Source: Methyloversatilis sp. (GTDB lineage Bacteria; Pseudomonadota; Gammaproteobacteria; Burkholderiales; Rhodocyclaceae). From it: a stretch of DNA of 64,000 nucleotides. A program made the translations under genes and the position numbers. The notes under the pieces were generated by a model. That model saw nothing but the letters and a program-made list of their open reading frames with translations. It ran no database searches and was not told where the DNA came from. The first letter of the stretch is position 1; every line of letters begins with the position of its first letter. Below, piece after piece: positions 37,146 to 46,503 of the stretch. Location of the stretch: positions 1 to 64,000 of the forward strand of contig NZ_JAUYNV010000032.1 of NCBI RefSeq assembly GCF_030698125.1, given 5' to 3'.

Positions 37146-38801
37146 TCAGCTTCGCCTGTACAGCATGAATCGTTCGTGCCGGTCGCCCGGCCGCCGACCT
37201 TCCCACACGATCGACCAGCTCGCGTCGAGTACGGGGCGTTGACCGCCCCGCCCATGGTACGCAAGCAGGGTGTCACATTGTCGGCCGGCTTTGCTCATCG
37301 CATTGACCGGCTTCAGACCGGCGAAATAATAGAACGCAGCCCGGTGACTGTCCTGCAACCCGCTGAACGCAATGCACCCGCCGTTTGCTGGCAACGCCCG
37401 TGCGATCTGGCCGGCGACGTCGCGATAGCTGCGACCGTAGTCGATCCAGGGCAACCACAGGCTGCTCAGCAGGAACCATATCAGCAATACACCGCATCCC
37501 CAGGTGAGCGCTCCACGCGTCGGCGTTCTGGGGGAGCGCCACAGCATCCACAGCCAGGCCAGCGACACGATGGTCGCGAGGATGAACGGCCCCCACGACA
37601 GCGCCATGACGAAACCCGGTTCAAGCTTCGAGAAGGTACGCGCGAAACGTTCAGGCCAGCCGGTCAGCATGGCGACCCAGCCCAGCCAGATGACGAAGCC
37701 GAGCAGCGAAAAGGTCATCACGCCGAACCAGTCCAGTGCGTTTGCCGCCCCGCGGCGCAGGGTCGGCAGGCCCGCGCTGCCCAGTACGACCAGCGGTGCC
37801 AGCAGTGGCAGTGCGCGCTGATTGCGCACGATGCCGTCGCCGCTGACTTGAACGAACAGCAGCACGAACAGCAGCAGCGGCAGCGAAAACACCGGCGACC
37901 GCCACTGATGCCGTCGCTTCCACAGCGCCCAGCCCGCCAGCGGCAGTGCCGGCCAGGCAAACCAGGCGAGCACCTTGATCCATTCCGCGGCATCGGCGAC
38001 GATCCGGGGGCCGTCTGGGATCAGGCGGTCGATATCGTGCTGCCAGACGCGGGCTGCATGGGCCGGGTCGAGCAGCAGGACCCAGCTGGCCGCGATCAGC
38101 GCACCGATCGCCATCGCCAGCGGCAGCGCCACCATGCGTGACGGGGTGCCGGCGACGCTGCGCCACACAGGCAGCAGCGGCATCGCTGCCGCGGCGATCA
38201 GCAGGATGGCAGCCAGCCACAGCCCGGTACCCAGTCCGGCGATCGCAAGGGCGAGCACCAGTGCGGCACCGCCATGCCAGGGTTTGCGCGCCACCAGCGC
38301 CAGCGCCCACATGCCGATGCCGAGCGCGGCCAGCATGGTGGTGGCCGGTTGCGCATCGTGCAGATGCACCACGACGCCGAGGTTGGCGAGCGCCAGAAGC
38401 GGCGCGATTCGCGCCGCGGGTGGTCCGTAGAGCTCGCGTGCGGCACCGGCGCTGCCCCATACCCACAGCGCAGCGAAGAAGGCGCTGGCCACGCGTGCGC
38501 TGTCTGCGAAGCTCAAGCCGAGCCAGCTGCCGATCTGCCCGGTGACGGCCGCCATCCAGTGGAACAGTGGCGGGCTGTCCAGCCAGACCTGTCCCGCCAG
38601 TCGGGGCAGCAGCCAGTCGCCTTCGCGTGCGAACGCCAGCGCGATGCCGATGTGCAGCGCGTCGTCGCCCTTCCACGGGTCGCGGCCGAACAATCCGGTG
38701 AACAGGTAGACCAGCACGACAGCCATGACGAAGGCGGTTTGCGGCGGATCACCGATCAGGAAGTTTCGCGGGGTCTGGCGCAGCAACGGCGGGAGCGTCA
38801 T
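37146..38801 (-). CDS. ArnT-like membrane glycosyltransferase (GT39/GT83 type)
   Basis: A 551-residue polytopic inner-membrane protein with about twelve hydrophobic segments. The first periplasmic loop has GRDPWKGDDALHIGIALAFAREGDWLLP, then LAGQVWLDSPPLFHWMAA, matching the PMT/ArnT pattern of an acidic catalytic residue and a PPxxxW motif. Such enzymes move a sugar from an undecaprenyl carrier to lipid A, protein or another acceptor. Donor and acceptor are unknown. It is upstream of pgi and probably independent of it. Confidence 0.83.
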   Translation of the reverse strand: MTLPPLLRQTPRNFLIGDPPQTAFVMAVVLVYLFTGLFGRDPWKGDDALHIGIALAFAREGDWLLPRLAGQVWLDSPPLFHWMAAVTGQIGSWLGLSFADSARVASAFFAALWVWGSAGAARELYGPPAARIAPLLALANLGVVVHLHDAQPATTMLAALGIGMWALALVARKPWHGGAALVLALAIAGLGTGLWLAAILLIAAAAMPLLPVWRSVAGTPSRMVALPLAMAIGALIAASWVLLLDPAHAARVWQHDIDRLIPDGPRIVADAAEWIKVLAWFAWPALPLAGWALWKRRHQWRSPVFSLPLLLFVLLFVQVSGDGIVRNQRALPLLAPLVVLGSAGLPTLRRGAANALDWFGVMTFSLLGFVIWLGWVAMLTGWPERFARTFSKLEPGFVMALSWGPFILATIVSLAWLWMLWRSPRTPTRGALTWGCGVLLIWFLLSSLWLPWIDYGRSYRDVAGQIARALPANGGCIAFSGLQDSHRAAFYYFAGLKPVNAMSKAGRQCDTLLAYHGRGGQRPVLDASWSIVWEGRRPGDRHERFMLYRRS

Positions 38802-38942
38802 CGGAACGATCAGTCAGGGTGGCGGGCGGATTTTAGGGGCAGTCGGGCCTGCAGTGTTCGCCACCCTGCGAGGTGCGGGCGCTTCACTCCATCCGGTGCG
38901 TGCGTCGGGAGGCCTCCTTGGAAAGCGCAACCGGAAATGAAA

Positions 38943-38964
38943 AAAGGCAGCCATTGGCTGCCTT
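38943..38964 (-). terminator. Intrinsic terminator of rpmE
   Basis: A GGCAGCC stem with a 3-base loop; on the minus strand it ends in a T-run, 21 bases after the rpmE stop. Confidence 0.85.
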
Positions 38965-38984
38965 TCAGCGTGCGTGCGGCCCGA

Positions 38985-39197
38985 TCAGCTGCGCGGCACG
39001 TTGGCGTATTTCTGACGGAAGCGCTCGACGCGACCTGCGGTGTCGATGATCTTCTGCTTGCCGGTGTAGAACGGGTGGCACTGCGAGCACACTTCAACGT
39101 GCAGCGGCTTGCCGAGCGTCGAACGCGTTTCGAAGGAGTTGCCGCATGAGCAGGTGACGGCAACGGCGACGTAGTTCGGGTGGATAGCTTGTTTCAT
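38985..39197 (-). CDS. rpmE: 50S ribosomal protein L31, zinc-binding form
   Basis: A 70-residue L31 starting [16 protein letters not shown]. The Cys residues in TCSCGNSF and [12 protein letters not shown] form the zinc site, so this is the zinc-containing type rather than the Zur-induced zinc-free YkgM type. The frame extends upstream to 39281 but the ATG at 39197 is the family start. It has its own terminator. Confidence 0.96.
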   Translation of the reverse strand: MKQAIHPNYVAVAVTCSCGNSFETRSTLGKPLHVEVCSQCHPFYTGKQKIIDTAGRVERFRQKYANVPRS

Positions 39198-39328
39198 GCC
39201 TGTACTTTCACTGATGCAGTGCCGCCAGTCGGCGCAACTGCTGGACATCGAACCCCGGGTCGGCTGCGCCATGTTCGGCAACTGCAGACGGTGCCCGCGG
39301 AGGAAAAACCAGCATTATGGATGGGAAT

Positions 39329-40255
39329 TCATTCCGGTTCAAGCGATCGAGCACTGGTCGTCCGATCGGCCGGCGCCTCGGGTGTGACAGTGACGCACAC
39401 CTCGATGGTGTGCTCGCCGCCGCCGAGGATGACGCCGCGCATTGGTGTGACGTCACTGAAGTCACGACCCCAGCCGACGGTGATGTGCTGATCGTCTGGC
39501 TGCACGCAGTTGGTCGGGTCGAAGTCGATCCAGCCGGTGCCCGGACAGAACACGGACACCCAGGCATGCGAGGCGTCGGCACCGATGAGCCGGGGCTTGC
39601 CGGGTGGCGGTCGTGTCAGCAGATAGCCGCTGACATAGCGCGCCGGCAGACCGAGTGCGCGCAGGCAACCGATCATGAAGTGCGCAAAGTCCTGACACAC
39701 GCCGCGCTTTTCCTTCAACAGCGTCTCCAGCGGCGTGCTGACTGTCGTTGCCTCCGGATCGAATTCGAAGTCGCGGTGAATCCGTTGCATCAGTGCGCTG
39801 GCCGCCTCGAACAGTGGCCGGCCCCGATGAAAATCGAGTCGTGCATAGCGGCCGAGCACGGGCAAAGGTTCGATGTGCGGGCTGGCATACAGAAACTGGC
39901 AAGGTTCGAGCAGTGGTGCCGGCCCGACCTGATGCAGGCGGTCCCGCACACGTTCCCAGGAGGGCGACGCCGGACTGTCGGCCACTTCGCGACCGATTAC
40001 CTCGACGGTTGAATCGGCCACCACGACCAGCTCGTCATGAGCGGCGCTGACCGTGAAACTGTCCACCAGATTGCCGAAATAGTCCTGCCGGGCGCGCCGC
40101 TCGGCGGGCACGGGATCGATGTCGACGCCATGCTCGAGCGTGATCTGGCGCGGTGTTTCGCGCGGCGTGAGATGCAGCGTCTGGCGCGACAGCGACACCG
40201 GGCGCGCATAGGCGTAACGCGTTTCGTGCAGCACGTTGTAGCGCAGACGCGCCAT
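39329..40255 (-). CDS. Transglutaminase-like cysteine protease family protein
   Basis: A 308-residue cytosolic transglutaminase-like protein: an N-terminal beta domain (about 1-90, RYNVLHETRYAYARPVSLSR) and a papain-fold core with the triad Cys in EKRGVCQDFAHF (about 175), His in ASHAWVSVF (about 220) and Asp in IDFDPTN (about 236). No signal peptide. It starts two bases after the ATP-grasp/alpha-E gene stop, and this gene pairing is widespread in bacteria. It may cleave or make isopeptide-type bonds in a small peptide modified by the partner; not proven. Confidence 0.9.
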   Translation of the reverse strand: MARLRYNVLHETRYAYARPVSLSRQTLHLTPRETPRQITLEHGVDIDPVPAERRARQDYFGNLVDSFTVSAAHDELVVVADSTVEVIGREVADSPASPSWERVRDRLHQVGPAPLLEPCQFLYASPHIEPLPVLGRYARLDFHRGRPLFEAASALMQRIHRDFEFDPEATTVSTPLETLLKEKRGVCQDFAHFMIGCLRALGLPARYVSGYLLTRPPPGKPRLIGADASHAWVSVFCPGTGWIDFDPTNCVQPDDQHITVGWGRDFSDVTPMRGVILGGGEHTIEVCVTVTPEAPADRTTSARSLEPE

Positions 40256-40257
40256 GA

Positions 40258-42711
40258 TCAGCTGTTGCTGCCCGGCCACGGCGTCGCGGCGTGGCTGAAG
40301 AAGCGGCGCCCGAGCTGTTCCGAAAGCATGTAGGCGGCCTCGCCCAAGGCGCTGAGCACCGCGACCAGGCGCGGCGAACCGACGCGGAAATCGGTGTCGG
40401 CGCGCAGTGCGAGCATGTCGGCCGCCGCATCCGACAGTGCCGCCGATTCGATGCTGCCGAAATGCGCGGCCAGGCGTGCCAGATAGTCGGTCAGCCCGAG
40501 TGCCTGATAGGCGATGGAGCGCGGATTGGTTTCGTCGGCGACCAGCAGATCGATCACCGGCAGCCACTGCGGCCGCGTCATGTAGCGCGAGCGATAGGTG
40601 ATCGTGCTGTCGGCCAGTTCGAGCAGCCAGTCAGGCGTGTCTCCGCCGTCGGCGAGCGCCTCGCGCAGCACCCGGCTCATGAACTGCAGCCGTTCGATGC
40701 GCCGGCCGACCGACAGGAAGCGCCAGCCCTGGTCGCGCGTCATGCCGTCGAGCGCGAAGCCGGACAGGGTCATCATCGCCAGTACGCTATGGTCCAGCCG
40801 CTCGAGCACTTCACCCAGTTCGGTCGGTACGTCGTTCAGGTCATCGGCCAGCCGGCTGATGATGCGCCAGTTGTCGATCGACAGCCGCTCGCGCAGGCTG
40901 AAGGCGACATTCGACAGCTGATGCAGACCCGATGCCAGCGATCCGGGCTGCTCGGCATCCAGTGCCGCGGCGCGCAGGGCCTCCTCAAGATCGCTGATCG
41001 ACGCCTCTTCGAGGTCCTTCGGCAGGATGCCCTTCTGCTGGCACAGCCGGGTCAGTGCATGGTCTGCGATGTCGCCATGTTCGATGTGCTGTGCGATGAG
41101 TGCGCGGAGCAGGCGCGCCGTGTTGTCGCAGCGTTCGCAGTAGCGGCCGAACCAGAACAGGTTCTCGACCACGCGGCTCGACAGCTTGGTGCCCGCTCGG
41201 ACCAGCTCCGACGGACCGACCGACCGGCGCAGCAGGCTGAAGGTATTCACGGTGCCGTGCGTCAGCACCCAGGTGTCCTTGCTCGACCCGCCGCGCTGCA
41301 TCGCGATCACGCGCGCGTCGCGCTCCGAGGCGACGCGGGTCAGGCCACCCGGCATCACGACATAGCCGTCCGGCGACGCACAGGCAAACACGCGCAGACC
41401 GACTGCGCGTGCCGCCAGCCGTCGCGGATGCTGGGTATCCCACACCGGTGCCTGCGACAGCTGCACCAGTTCCTGCGCCACGTAATGGTGCGGTCGCGCG
41501 CGCATGCGGGCGATCAGTGCGGCGCGCTCGCGCCGGTCCAGATCCTGGCCGAACACCGACTGGATACGCAGCTGCGGAAAGGCCGGCTTGATCACCAGCT
41601 TGTCGAGCTTCTCGATCGCGTCTTCGAGCGCCGCCTCCTCGCCGCACCACCAGGTGGCGAGCGACGGCATGGCCAGTTCCTGGCCCAGCAGGCGCCGGCA
41701 CAGGCGTGGCAGAAAGCCGAGCAGGGCGCCCGATTCGAGCAGGTTCGAGCCGAGCGAATTGGCGATCAGCACATTGCCCTGACGGGCCGCTTCGACCAGG
41801 CCCGGTACCCCGATCGCCGATTCACCATCCAGTTCCAGCGGGTCGCAGAAGTCGTCGTCGAGCCGCCGCAGGATCACGTGCACGCGACGCAGGCCGGACA
41901 GGTTCTTCAGCCAGACACAGCCGTCGCGCACCATCAGGTCGGAACCTTCGACCAGCGGAAAACCCAGGTAACGCGCCAGGTAGGCGTGCTCGAAATAGGT
42001 TTCGTTGTACGGCCCCGGCGTCAGCAGCACGATCAGCGGCGGACCATCGCTCTGTGGCGCGTGCAGTGCCAGCGTGTCGCGCAGCGCAGCGAAGAAACTC
42101 GCCAGGTGCTCGACGCGCAGGTCGCGGAACTGTTCCGAAAAGATGCGTGAAATGACCAGCCGGTTTTCCAGCGAATAGCCGGCGCCCGACGGCGCCTGCG
42201 TACGGTCGTTCAGCACCCACCAGCGGCCATCGGGCGAGCGCGCCAGATCGGCCGCATACAGGTGCAGGTGGATGTTGCCCGGTACCGCCATGCCGTGACA
42301 CGGTCGCAGGAAACCCGAGTGGCCGTAGATCAGCGCTGGCGGAAGCAGGCCTTCCTCCAGCATCTGCTGCGGGCCGTACACGTCGAGCAGGATGCGGTTC
42401 AGCAGTTCGGCACGTTGCGCGATGGCGCTGGAGATCTGCTCCCACTCGTCCGGCGGGATGATCAGCGGCAGGGCGTCAAGCTCCCACGGCCGCTCGACGC
42501 CGCGCGGGTCGGCATACACGTTGTAGGTGACGCCGTTTTCACGGATCTGCCGGTGCATCGAGCTCAGGCGCTCCTGCATCTGCTCCGGGCGGGCGCGCAC
42601 GAGGGTGTCGAACAGGCTGCGCCAGTGCGGACGAAGGGCCCACGGTCCGGACAGCAATTCGTCGTAGCGCGTTTCGGTTTGCGGGTAGTGGGCGAGCAGT
42701 TGGCGGGGCAT
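40258..42711 (-). CDS. Fused circularly permuted ATP-grasp and alpha-E protein
   Basis: An 817-residue fusion. Residues about 1-480 form a circularly permuted type 2 ATP-grasp domain (VLNDRTQAPSGAGYSLENR, LVIKPAFPQLRIQSVFG). About 495-817 is an alpha-E (DUF403) helical domain starting LSSRVVENLFWFGRYCERC. In many bacteria these are two genes; here they are one. ATP-grasp enzymes join a carboxylate to an amine, so a peptide ligase activity is likely, working with the downstream transglutaminase-like protein. The frame starts at 42837, but the ATG at 42711 (MPRQLLAHYPQTETRYDELL) looks native. Confidence 0.88.
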   Translation of the reverse strand: MPRQLLAHYPQTETRYDELLSGPWALRPHWRSLFDTLVRARPEQMQERLSSMHRQIRENGVTYNVYADPRGVERPWELDALPLIIPPDEWEQISSAIAQRAELLNRILLDVYGPQQMLEEGLLPPALIYGHSGFLRPCHGMAVPGNIHLHLYAADLARSPDGRWWVLNDRTQAPSGAGYSLENRLVISRIFSEQFRDLRVEHLASFFAALRDTLALHAPQSDGPPLIVLLTPGPYNETYFEHAYLARYLGFPLVEGSDLMVRDGCVWLKNLSGLRRVHVILRRLDDDFCDPLELDGESAIGVPGLVEAARQGNVLIANSLGSNLLESGALLGFLPRLCRRLLGQELAMPSLATWWCGEEAALEDAIEKLDKLVIKPAFPQLRIQSVFGQDLDRRERAALIARMRARPHHYVAQELVQLSQAPVWDTQHPRRLAARAVGLRVFACASPDGYVVMPGGLTRVASERDARVIAMQRGGSSKDTWVLTHGTVNTFSLLRRSVGPSELVRAGTKLSSRVVENLFWFGRYCERCDNTARLLRALIAQHIEHGDIADHALTRLCQQKGILPKDLEEASISDLEEALRAAALDAEQPGSLASGLHQLSNVAFSLRERLSIDNWRIISRLADDLNDVPTELGEVLERLDHSVLAMMTLSGFALDGMTRDQGWRFLSVGRRIERLQFMSRVLREALADGGDTPDWLLELADSTITYRSRYMTRPQWLPVIDLLVADETNPRSIAYQALGLTDYLARLAAHFGSIESAALSDAAADMLALRADTDFRVGSPRLVAVLSALGEAAYMLSEQLGRRFFSHAATPWPGSNS

Positions 42712-42934
42712 GGGCAGAGCGATTGTGTGTGCGCGGCAGTCATCGCTCGCCGACGCACAATTCTGTTTCAATCGCACCCTAGCACAGAGCGCGTGTGCGC
42801 CGGCTTCGGGGGCGGCCGGCCAGGAGAGGCGCGTCACCTTTCACGTCCGGCGCCAGCGCGCCGCAAACGCCGGTCACGATTCGATGTCGACACGGGTGAA
42901 GGAACGGATATCACCGGAACGGGAGATTGCAAAA

Positions 42935-43897
42935 GTGCGTGACATTGCAGTGATTGGAGCCGGCATGGCCGGCTGCGCGCTGGCCCGCCGGCTGGTCGAC
43001 GCCGGCCTGAACGTGCAGGTGTTCGACAAGGGACGCGCTGCCGGCGGACGCATGGCAACGCGGCGCGCCGACCGGCTCCAGTTTGACCACGGTGTGCAGT
43101 ACATGACGGTGCGCGGCGAAGCCATGACGGCGCAGCTCGCCGACTGGCAGCGCGCCGGTGTCGCCACCGCATGGGCGCCGATCGGGCTGGACGCATCGCC
43201 GCGCTGGGTCGGCGTGCCCGGCATGAATGCCATCGCACCCCGCATGCTGTGGGGCGCCGAAGTGCATACGGAAACCGCGATCGTGGGCTTCGGTCGCGAT
43301 CATCTTGGGTGGTGGCTGGAAACCCCGCAGGGCCGCCTGCCGGCCTGCTTCGATGCGGTGCTGGTGACGCTGCCCGCACCGCAGGCGGCGGCGCTGTTCG
43401 GGCGCTGCACGGACGTGGACGTCACGGTCTTTGCCGACGCAATGCCGCGCATCCGCTATGCGCCGTGCTGGGCGCTGATGCTGTCGTTCGACACGCGGCT
43501 CGATGCCGCCGACTGCCTGCGCCCGGCAGCGGGTGGCGTGCTGGGCTGGGCGGCGCGTGACAGCAGCAAACCCCAGCGCGACAGTGCGCACGACTGCTGG
43601 GTGATCCATGCCGATCCGACGTGGTCGCAGCAGCACCTTGAACGGAGTGCCGAGCAGGTCCAGCCATTGCTGCTCGATGCCTTCCTGTCGGCAGTCGGGG
43701 TGACTGTCGCACCGTCGCTGTGCCGAGCGCATCGCTGGCGGTATGCGAGGGTGATCGAAGCACTGGGGCGCGATTGTCTGTGGGACGCGGACAGCAACCT
43801 GGGTTACGCGTCGGACGGTTGCCTCGGCGAACGCGTCGAGGACGCCTTCGACAGCGCCACGGCGCTGGCCGACCGGGTGTTGCGGGGCGGCGCATGA
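42935..43897 (+). CDS. Renalase-like FAD-dependent oxidoreductase
   Basis: A 320-residue flavoprotein of the amine-oxidase/renalase-like group. The Rossmann motif IAVIGAGMAGCALARRLVDAG (here split across residues 4-24) is followed by VFDKGRAAGGRMATRR and FDHGVQYMTVRG (about 55-66), typical of bacterial renalases. The substrate is unknown; renalase relatives oxidise non-standard NAD(P)H isomers. The GTG at 42935 is chosen because GGGAG lies 9 bases upstream and the Rossmann fold starts at once; an ATG at 42884 would add 17 residues. It is divergent from the ATP-grasp gene. Confidence 0.8.
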   Translation: MRDIAVIGAGMAGCALARRLVDAGLNVQVFDKGRAAGGRMATRRADRLQFDHGVQYMTVRGEAMTAQLADWQRAGVATAWAPIGLDASPRWVGVPGMNAIAPRMLWGAEVHTETAIVGFGRDHLGWWLETPQGRLPACFDAVLVTLPAPQAAALFGRCTDVDVTVFADAMPRIRYAPCWALMLSFDTRLDAADCLRPAAGGVLGWAARDSSKPQRDSAHDCWVIHADPTWSQQHLERSAEQVQPLLLDAFLSAVGVTVAPSLCRAHRWRYARVIEALGRDCLWDADSNLGYASDGCLGERVEDAFDSATALADRVLRGGA

Positions 43898-44089
43898 GCA
43901 CTTGTCGCCGCACAGGACAAAGCGTTACAAACGAGTGCATGTGATTCAAAGGAAAGAACAATACGTCCATATTCTGGACATCAGCCAAAATGTTTCCCTG
44001 ACGCACTCTCAAGTGCGAAGAAGCCCTCCCGTAAGTCCGATACTTACATGGCCATACGGCTTTGTATCCGCACTCAAGGGAGACAGCAC

Positions 44090-46126
44090 ATGAAGCTTTT
44101 CGGACGCCGGGCAGTCACCGGTCAGGGGGGCGTCGACACCGTCCAGACGCGGGTCGCGGAGCTGGATTCCCGGCTCGCCGCCGTCGGCGGTACGCCTTCT
44201 TTCATCAGCGGTTATGTGGCGCCCGATGTCGATATCGACAGCGTGGCGCGCAGCGTGCGCGCCCGCTTCCCGGGGGTCGCGCTGACCCTTAGCACGACCG
44301 CAGGCGAACTGTGCAGCACCGGCGGCGGATCGCTTTACTGCGATGCGACCGACGGTCGTGACCGGGTCGTACTGCAGCTTTTCGATCGCAGCGTGATCGG
44401 CGAAGCGCGAGTGGTCGCCATTCCGCTGTCCAGCGAAGATCTTCGGAAGAGCGGTCCGGTGATGGATTATCGCGAGCGCATCGATCGTCTGGTGCGCAGC
44501 ATCCAGGCCACCCAGGTCGATCTCGACATCGATCATCGCGACACCTTCGCCTACGTGCTGTTCGACGGGCTGTCGAATTCCGAATCCTTTTTCATGGAAG
44601 CGCTGTACGAGTCGGGGCGATTTCCGTGCCTGTTCGTCGGCGGCTCGGCCGGCGGCAAGCTCGATTTCCGCGACACCTGGCTGCATGACGGTTCGCGCCG
44701 CCTCAACAACCACGTGCTGGTGGCCTTCCTGAAGATGGCGCCAAAAGTGCGTTTCGGTGTGTTCAAGAGCCAGAACTTCGAGCCGGCCGGTACCAGCTTC
44801 CAGATATTCAGTGCGTCGGTCGAGCGCCGGCAGGTCAGCCTGGTGATCAACGGCGAAGGGCGCGTGGTGTCGCTGATCGAGGCACTGTGCAAGACGTTTG
44901 ACTGCGACCGCAAACAGCTGTCGGCCAAGCTCGACAGCCACTCGTTCGCCATCCGGGTCAACAACGAGCTGTTCGTGCGCTCGGTGGCACGGCTCGATTT
45001 CGATAACGACCGCGTCGATTTCTACTGCGACGTGGCGCCGGGCGAAGAGCTGGTGCTGGTACGCCGCACGCCTTTTGCCAGCACAACCGAACGCGACTAC
45101 CGTACCTTCATGGCGAACAAGCCCGGTGAACCGCTGGCCGGCATGTTCAACGACTGCGTGCTGCGCCGCCTGTACAACAGCGCCGAACTGGCAGGGCTGG
45201 ACCGGATCTTCGGTGGCGGCAACATTGCCGGCTTCTCGACCTTCGGCGAAATTCTCGGCCTGAACCTGAATCAGACGCTGACCGCCGTGTTCTTCTTCCG
45301 CATGCAGCCTGCCGACACGTTCCGTGACGAATACGTCGACAACTTCGTCGCCCACTACGGCGAGTTCAAGGCCTTCTTCCTGCGTCGGCACAATGCCAAG
45401 CTGGCTGGCATGTCGCGCGTGATGGTGCAGCAGATTTCCGACTACCGTTCCGGCAATTTCAGCAGCCGGCTCGATCCGGCCAACGTCGATGTCAGCATGG
45501 TGCCGGTGGTGCGCGACCTCAACCAACTGGGCGAAATCATGCTTGCCGCCGAACAGACGCGCGACGCGACGGCCCGGCAGCTGGAATCCTGTTCAACCGA
45601 TCTGTATGCGTCGGTCGGCGACCTGACCACGCGGCTGTCGGATCAGCAGGGGGTGATCAAGCAGGCGGTGGGAACGGTGGACACGCTCGCTGGCCAGGCC
45701 AGTGAAGTCGGCGGCAGCGCGCGCGACTTGTCGCGCGCCAGCGAACGCATCCAGCGCGTGGTCGAAATGATCCAGCAGATCGCCGACCAGACCAACCTGC
45801 TGGCGCTCAACGCAGCGATCGAGGCGGCACGCGCCGGCGAAGCCGGCCGCGGCTTCGCGGTGGTGGCCGACGAGGTGCGCATGCTGGCCGAGAAGTCGCG
45901 CAACAGCGCGGGCGAGATCGGCAAGGACATTTCCGCGCTGGCGATCGAGATCGTGCGCGTGGCGCAGATGATCGAAAACCAGTCGAAGGCGGTGTCGAGC
46001 CTGACCGGGGTGCTGGAAACGATAGAGTCCTACAGCACCGGAACGGCCACGGTCGCCGGCCACACGCGGGGCGTGGCCGATGTGCTGCAGGGATTGACCG
46101 GGGCGCAGGCACCGATTCGTGCCTGA
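44090..46126 (+). CDS. Soluble chemoreceptor with FIST sensor domains
   Basis: A 678-residue methyl-accepting chemotaxis protein with no membrane segment. The N-terminal half carries FIST_N (about 35-230) and FIST_C (about 245-390, with [14 protein letters not shown] near its end), sensor domains thought to bind small ligands such as amino acids. A linker leads to the MCP signalling hairpin (about 470-670), whose tip [20 protein letters not shown] (about 564) contacts CheA and CheW. It should sense a cytoplasmic signal. AGGGAGAC precedes the ATG. An Aer-like receptor gene lies 377 bases downstream, on the opposite strand. Confidence 0.9.
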   Translation: MKLFGRRAVTGQGGVDTVQTRVAELDSRLAAVGGTPSFISGYVAPDVDIDSVARSVRARFPGVALTLSTTAGELCSTGGGSLYCDATDGRDRVVLQLFDRSVIGEARVVAIPLSSEDLRKSGPVMDYRERIDRLVRSIQATQVDLDIDHRDTFAYVLFDGLSNSESFFMEALYESGRFPCLFVGGSAGGKLDFRDTWLHDGSRRLNNHVLVAFLKMAPKVRFGVFKSQNFEPAGTSFQIFSASVERRQVSLVINGEGRVVSLIEALCKTFDCDRKQLSAKLDSHSFAIRVNNELFVRSVARLDFDNDRVDFYCDVAPGEELVLVRRTPFASTTERDYRTFMANKPGEPLAGMFNDCVLRRLYNSAELAGLDRIFGGGNIAGFSTFGEILGLNLNQTLTAVFFFRMQPADTFRDEYVDNFVAHYGEFKAFFLRRHNAKLAGMSRVMVQQISDYRSGNFSSRLDPANVDVSMVPVVRDLNQLGEIMLAAEQTRDATARQLESCSTDLYASVGDLTTRLSDQQGVIKQAVGTVDTLAGQASEVGGSARDLSRASERIQRVVEMIQQIADQTNLLALNAAIEAARAGEAGRGFAVVADEVRMLAEKSRNSAGEIGKDISALAIEIVRVAQMIENQSKAVSSLTGVLETIESYSTGTATVAGHTRGVADVLQGLTGAQAPIRA

Positions 46127-46218
46127 TCGGCGCGACGCGGACCGCCGGCCCCACTCATGAACCTGAAAACCTCAGTTGGCTGCGTCCGTCCCGACCTGCG
46201 GTGTGGTGGCGGGGCTTC

Positions 46219-46321
46219 GTAGGTTGGGGTGAGCGAAGCGATGCCCAACATCGCCTGTTGCGCCCGCGCGGTACCTTCGTTGGGGGTGTCGTTGGGCATC
46301 GCTTCGCTCACCCCAACCTAC
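46219..46321. repeat. REP-like inverted repeat, GTAGGTTGGGGTGAGC family, copy 1
   Basis: A perfect 31-bp inverted repeat: arms at 46219-46249 and 46291-46321, beginning GTAGGTTGGGGTGAGCGAAG and separated by 41 bases. A related pair is at 63652-63749. It lies between two convergent chemoreceptor genes. Similar intergenic palindromes are common in proteobacteria as REP/BIME units moved by RAYT enzymes; no RAYT gene is in the window. Confidence 0.85.
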
Positions 46322-46406
46322 GGGTAGGGCGGTCCTCGCGCCTTGCCGGACACCCTGCCAACTCTGCACGCAATGCCGATCGACCGAGGTTTTCAGGACA
46401 AAAAAA

Positions 46407-46437
46407 GCGACCGCCCCACGTTGTGCGGGACGGTCGC
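46407..46437 (-). terminator. Intrinsic terminator of the Aer-like receptor gene
   Basis: GCGACCG/CGGTCGC stem with further CCC/GGG pairing; read on the minus strand it ends in seven T, 67 bases after the receptor stop. Confidence 0.8.
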
Positions 46438-46503
46438 CTGGGGGTGAATGCCGGAAGGTGCGTGCCCGTTTCGGGGCGGGCACGTCGACTCAGTGGGGTG
46501 CCA

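Noticed and set aside
40291-42150. 619-codon plus-strand ORF opposite the ATP-grasp gene
   Set aside because: Shadow frame without family features.
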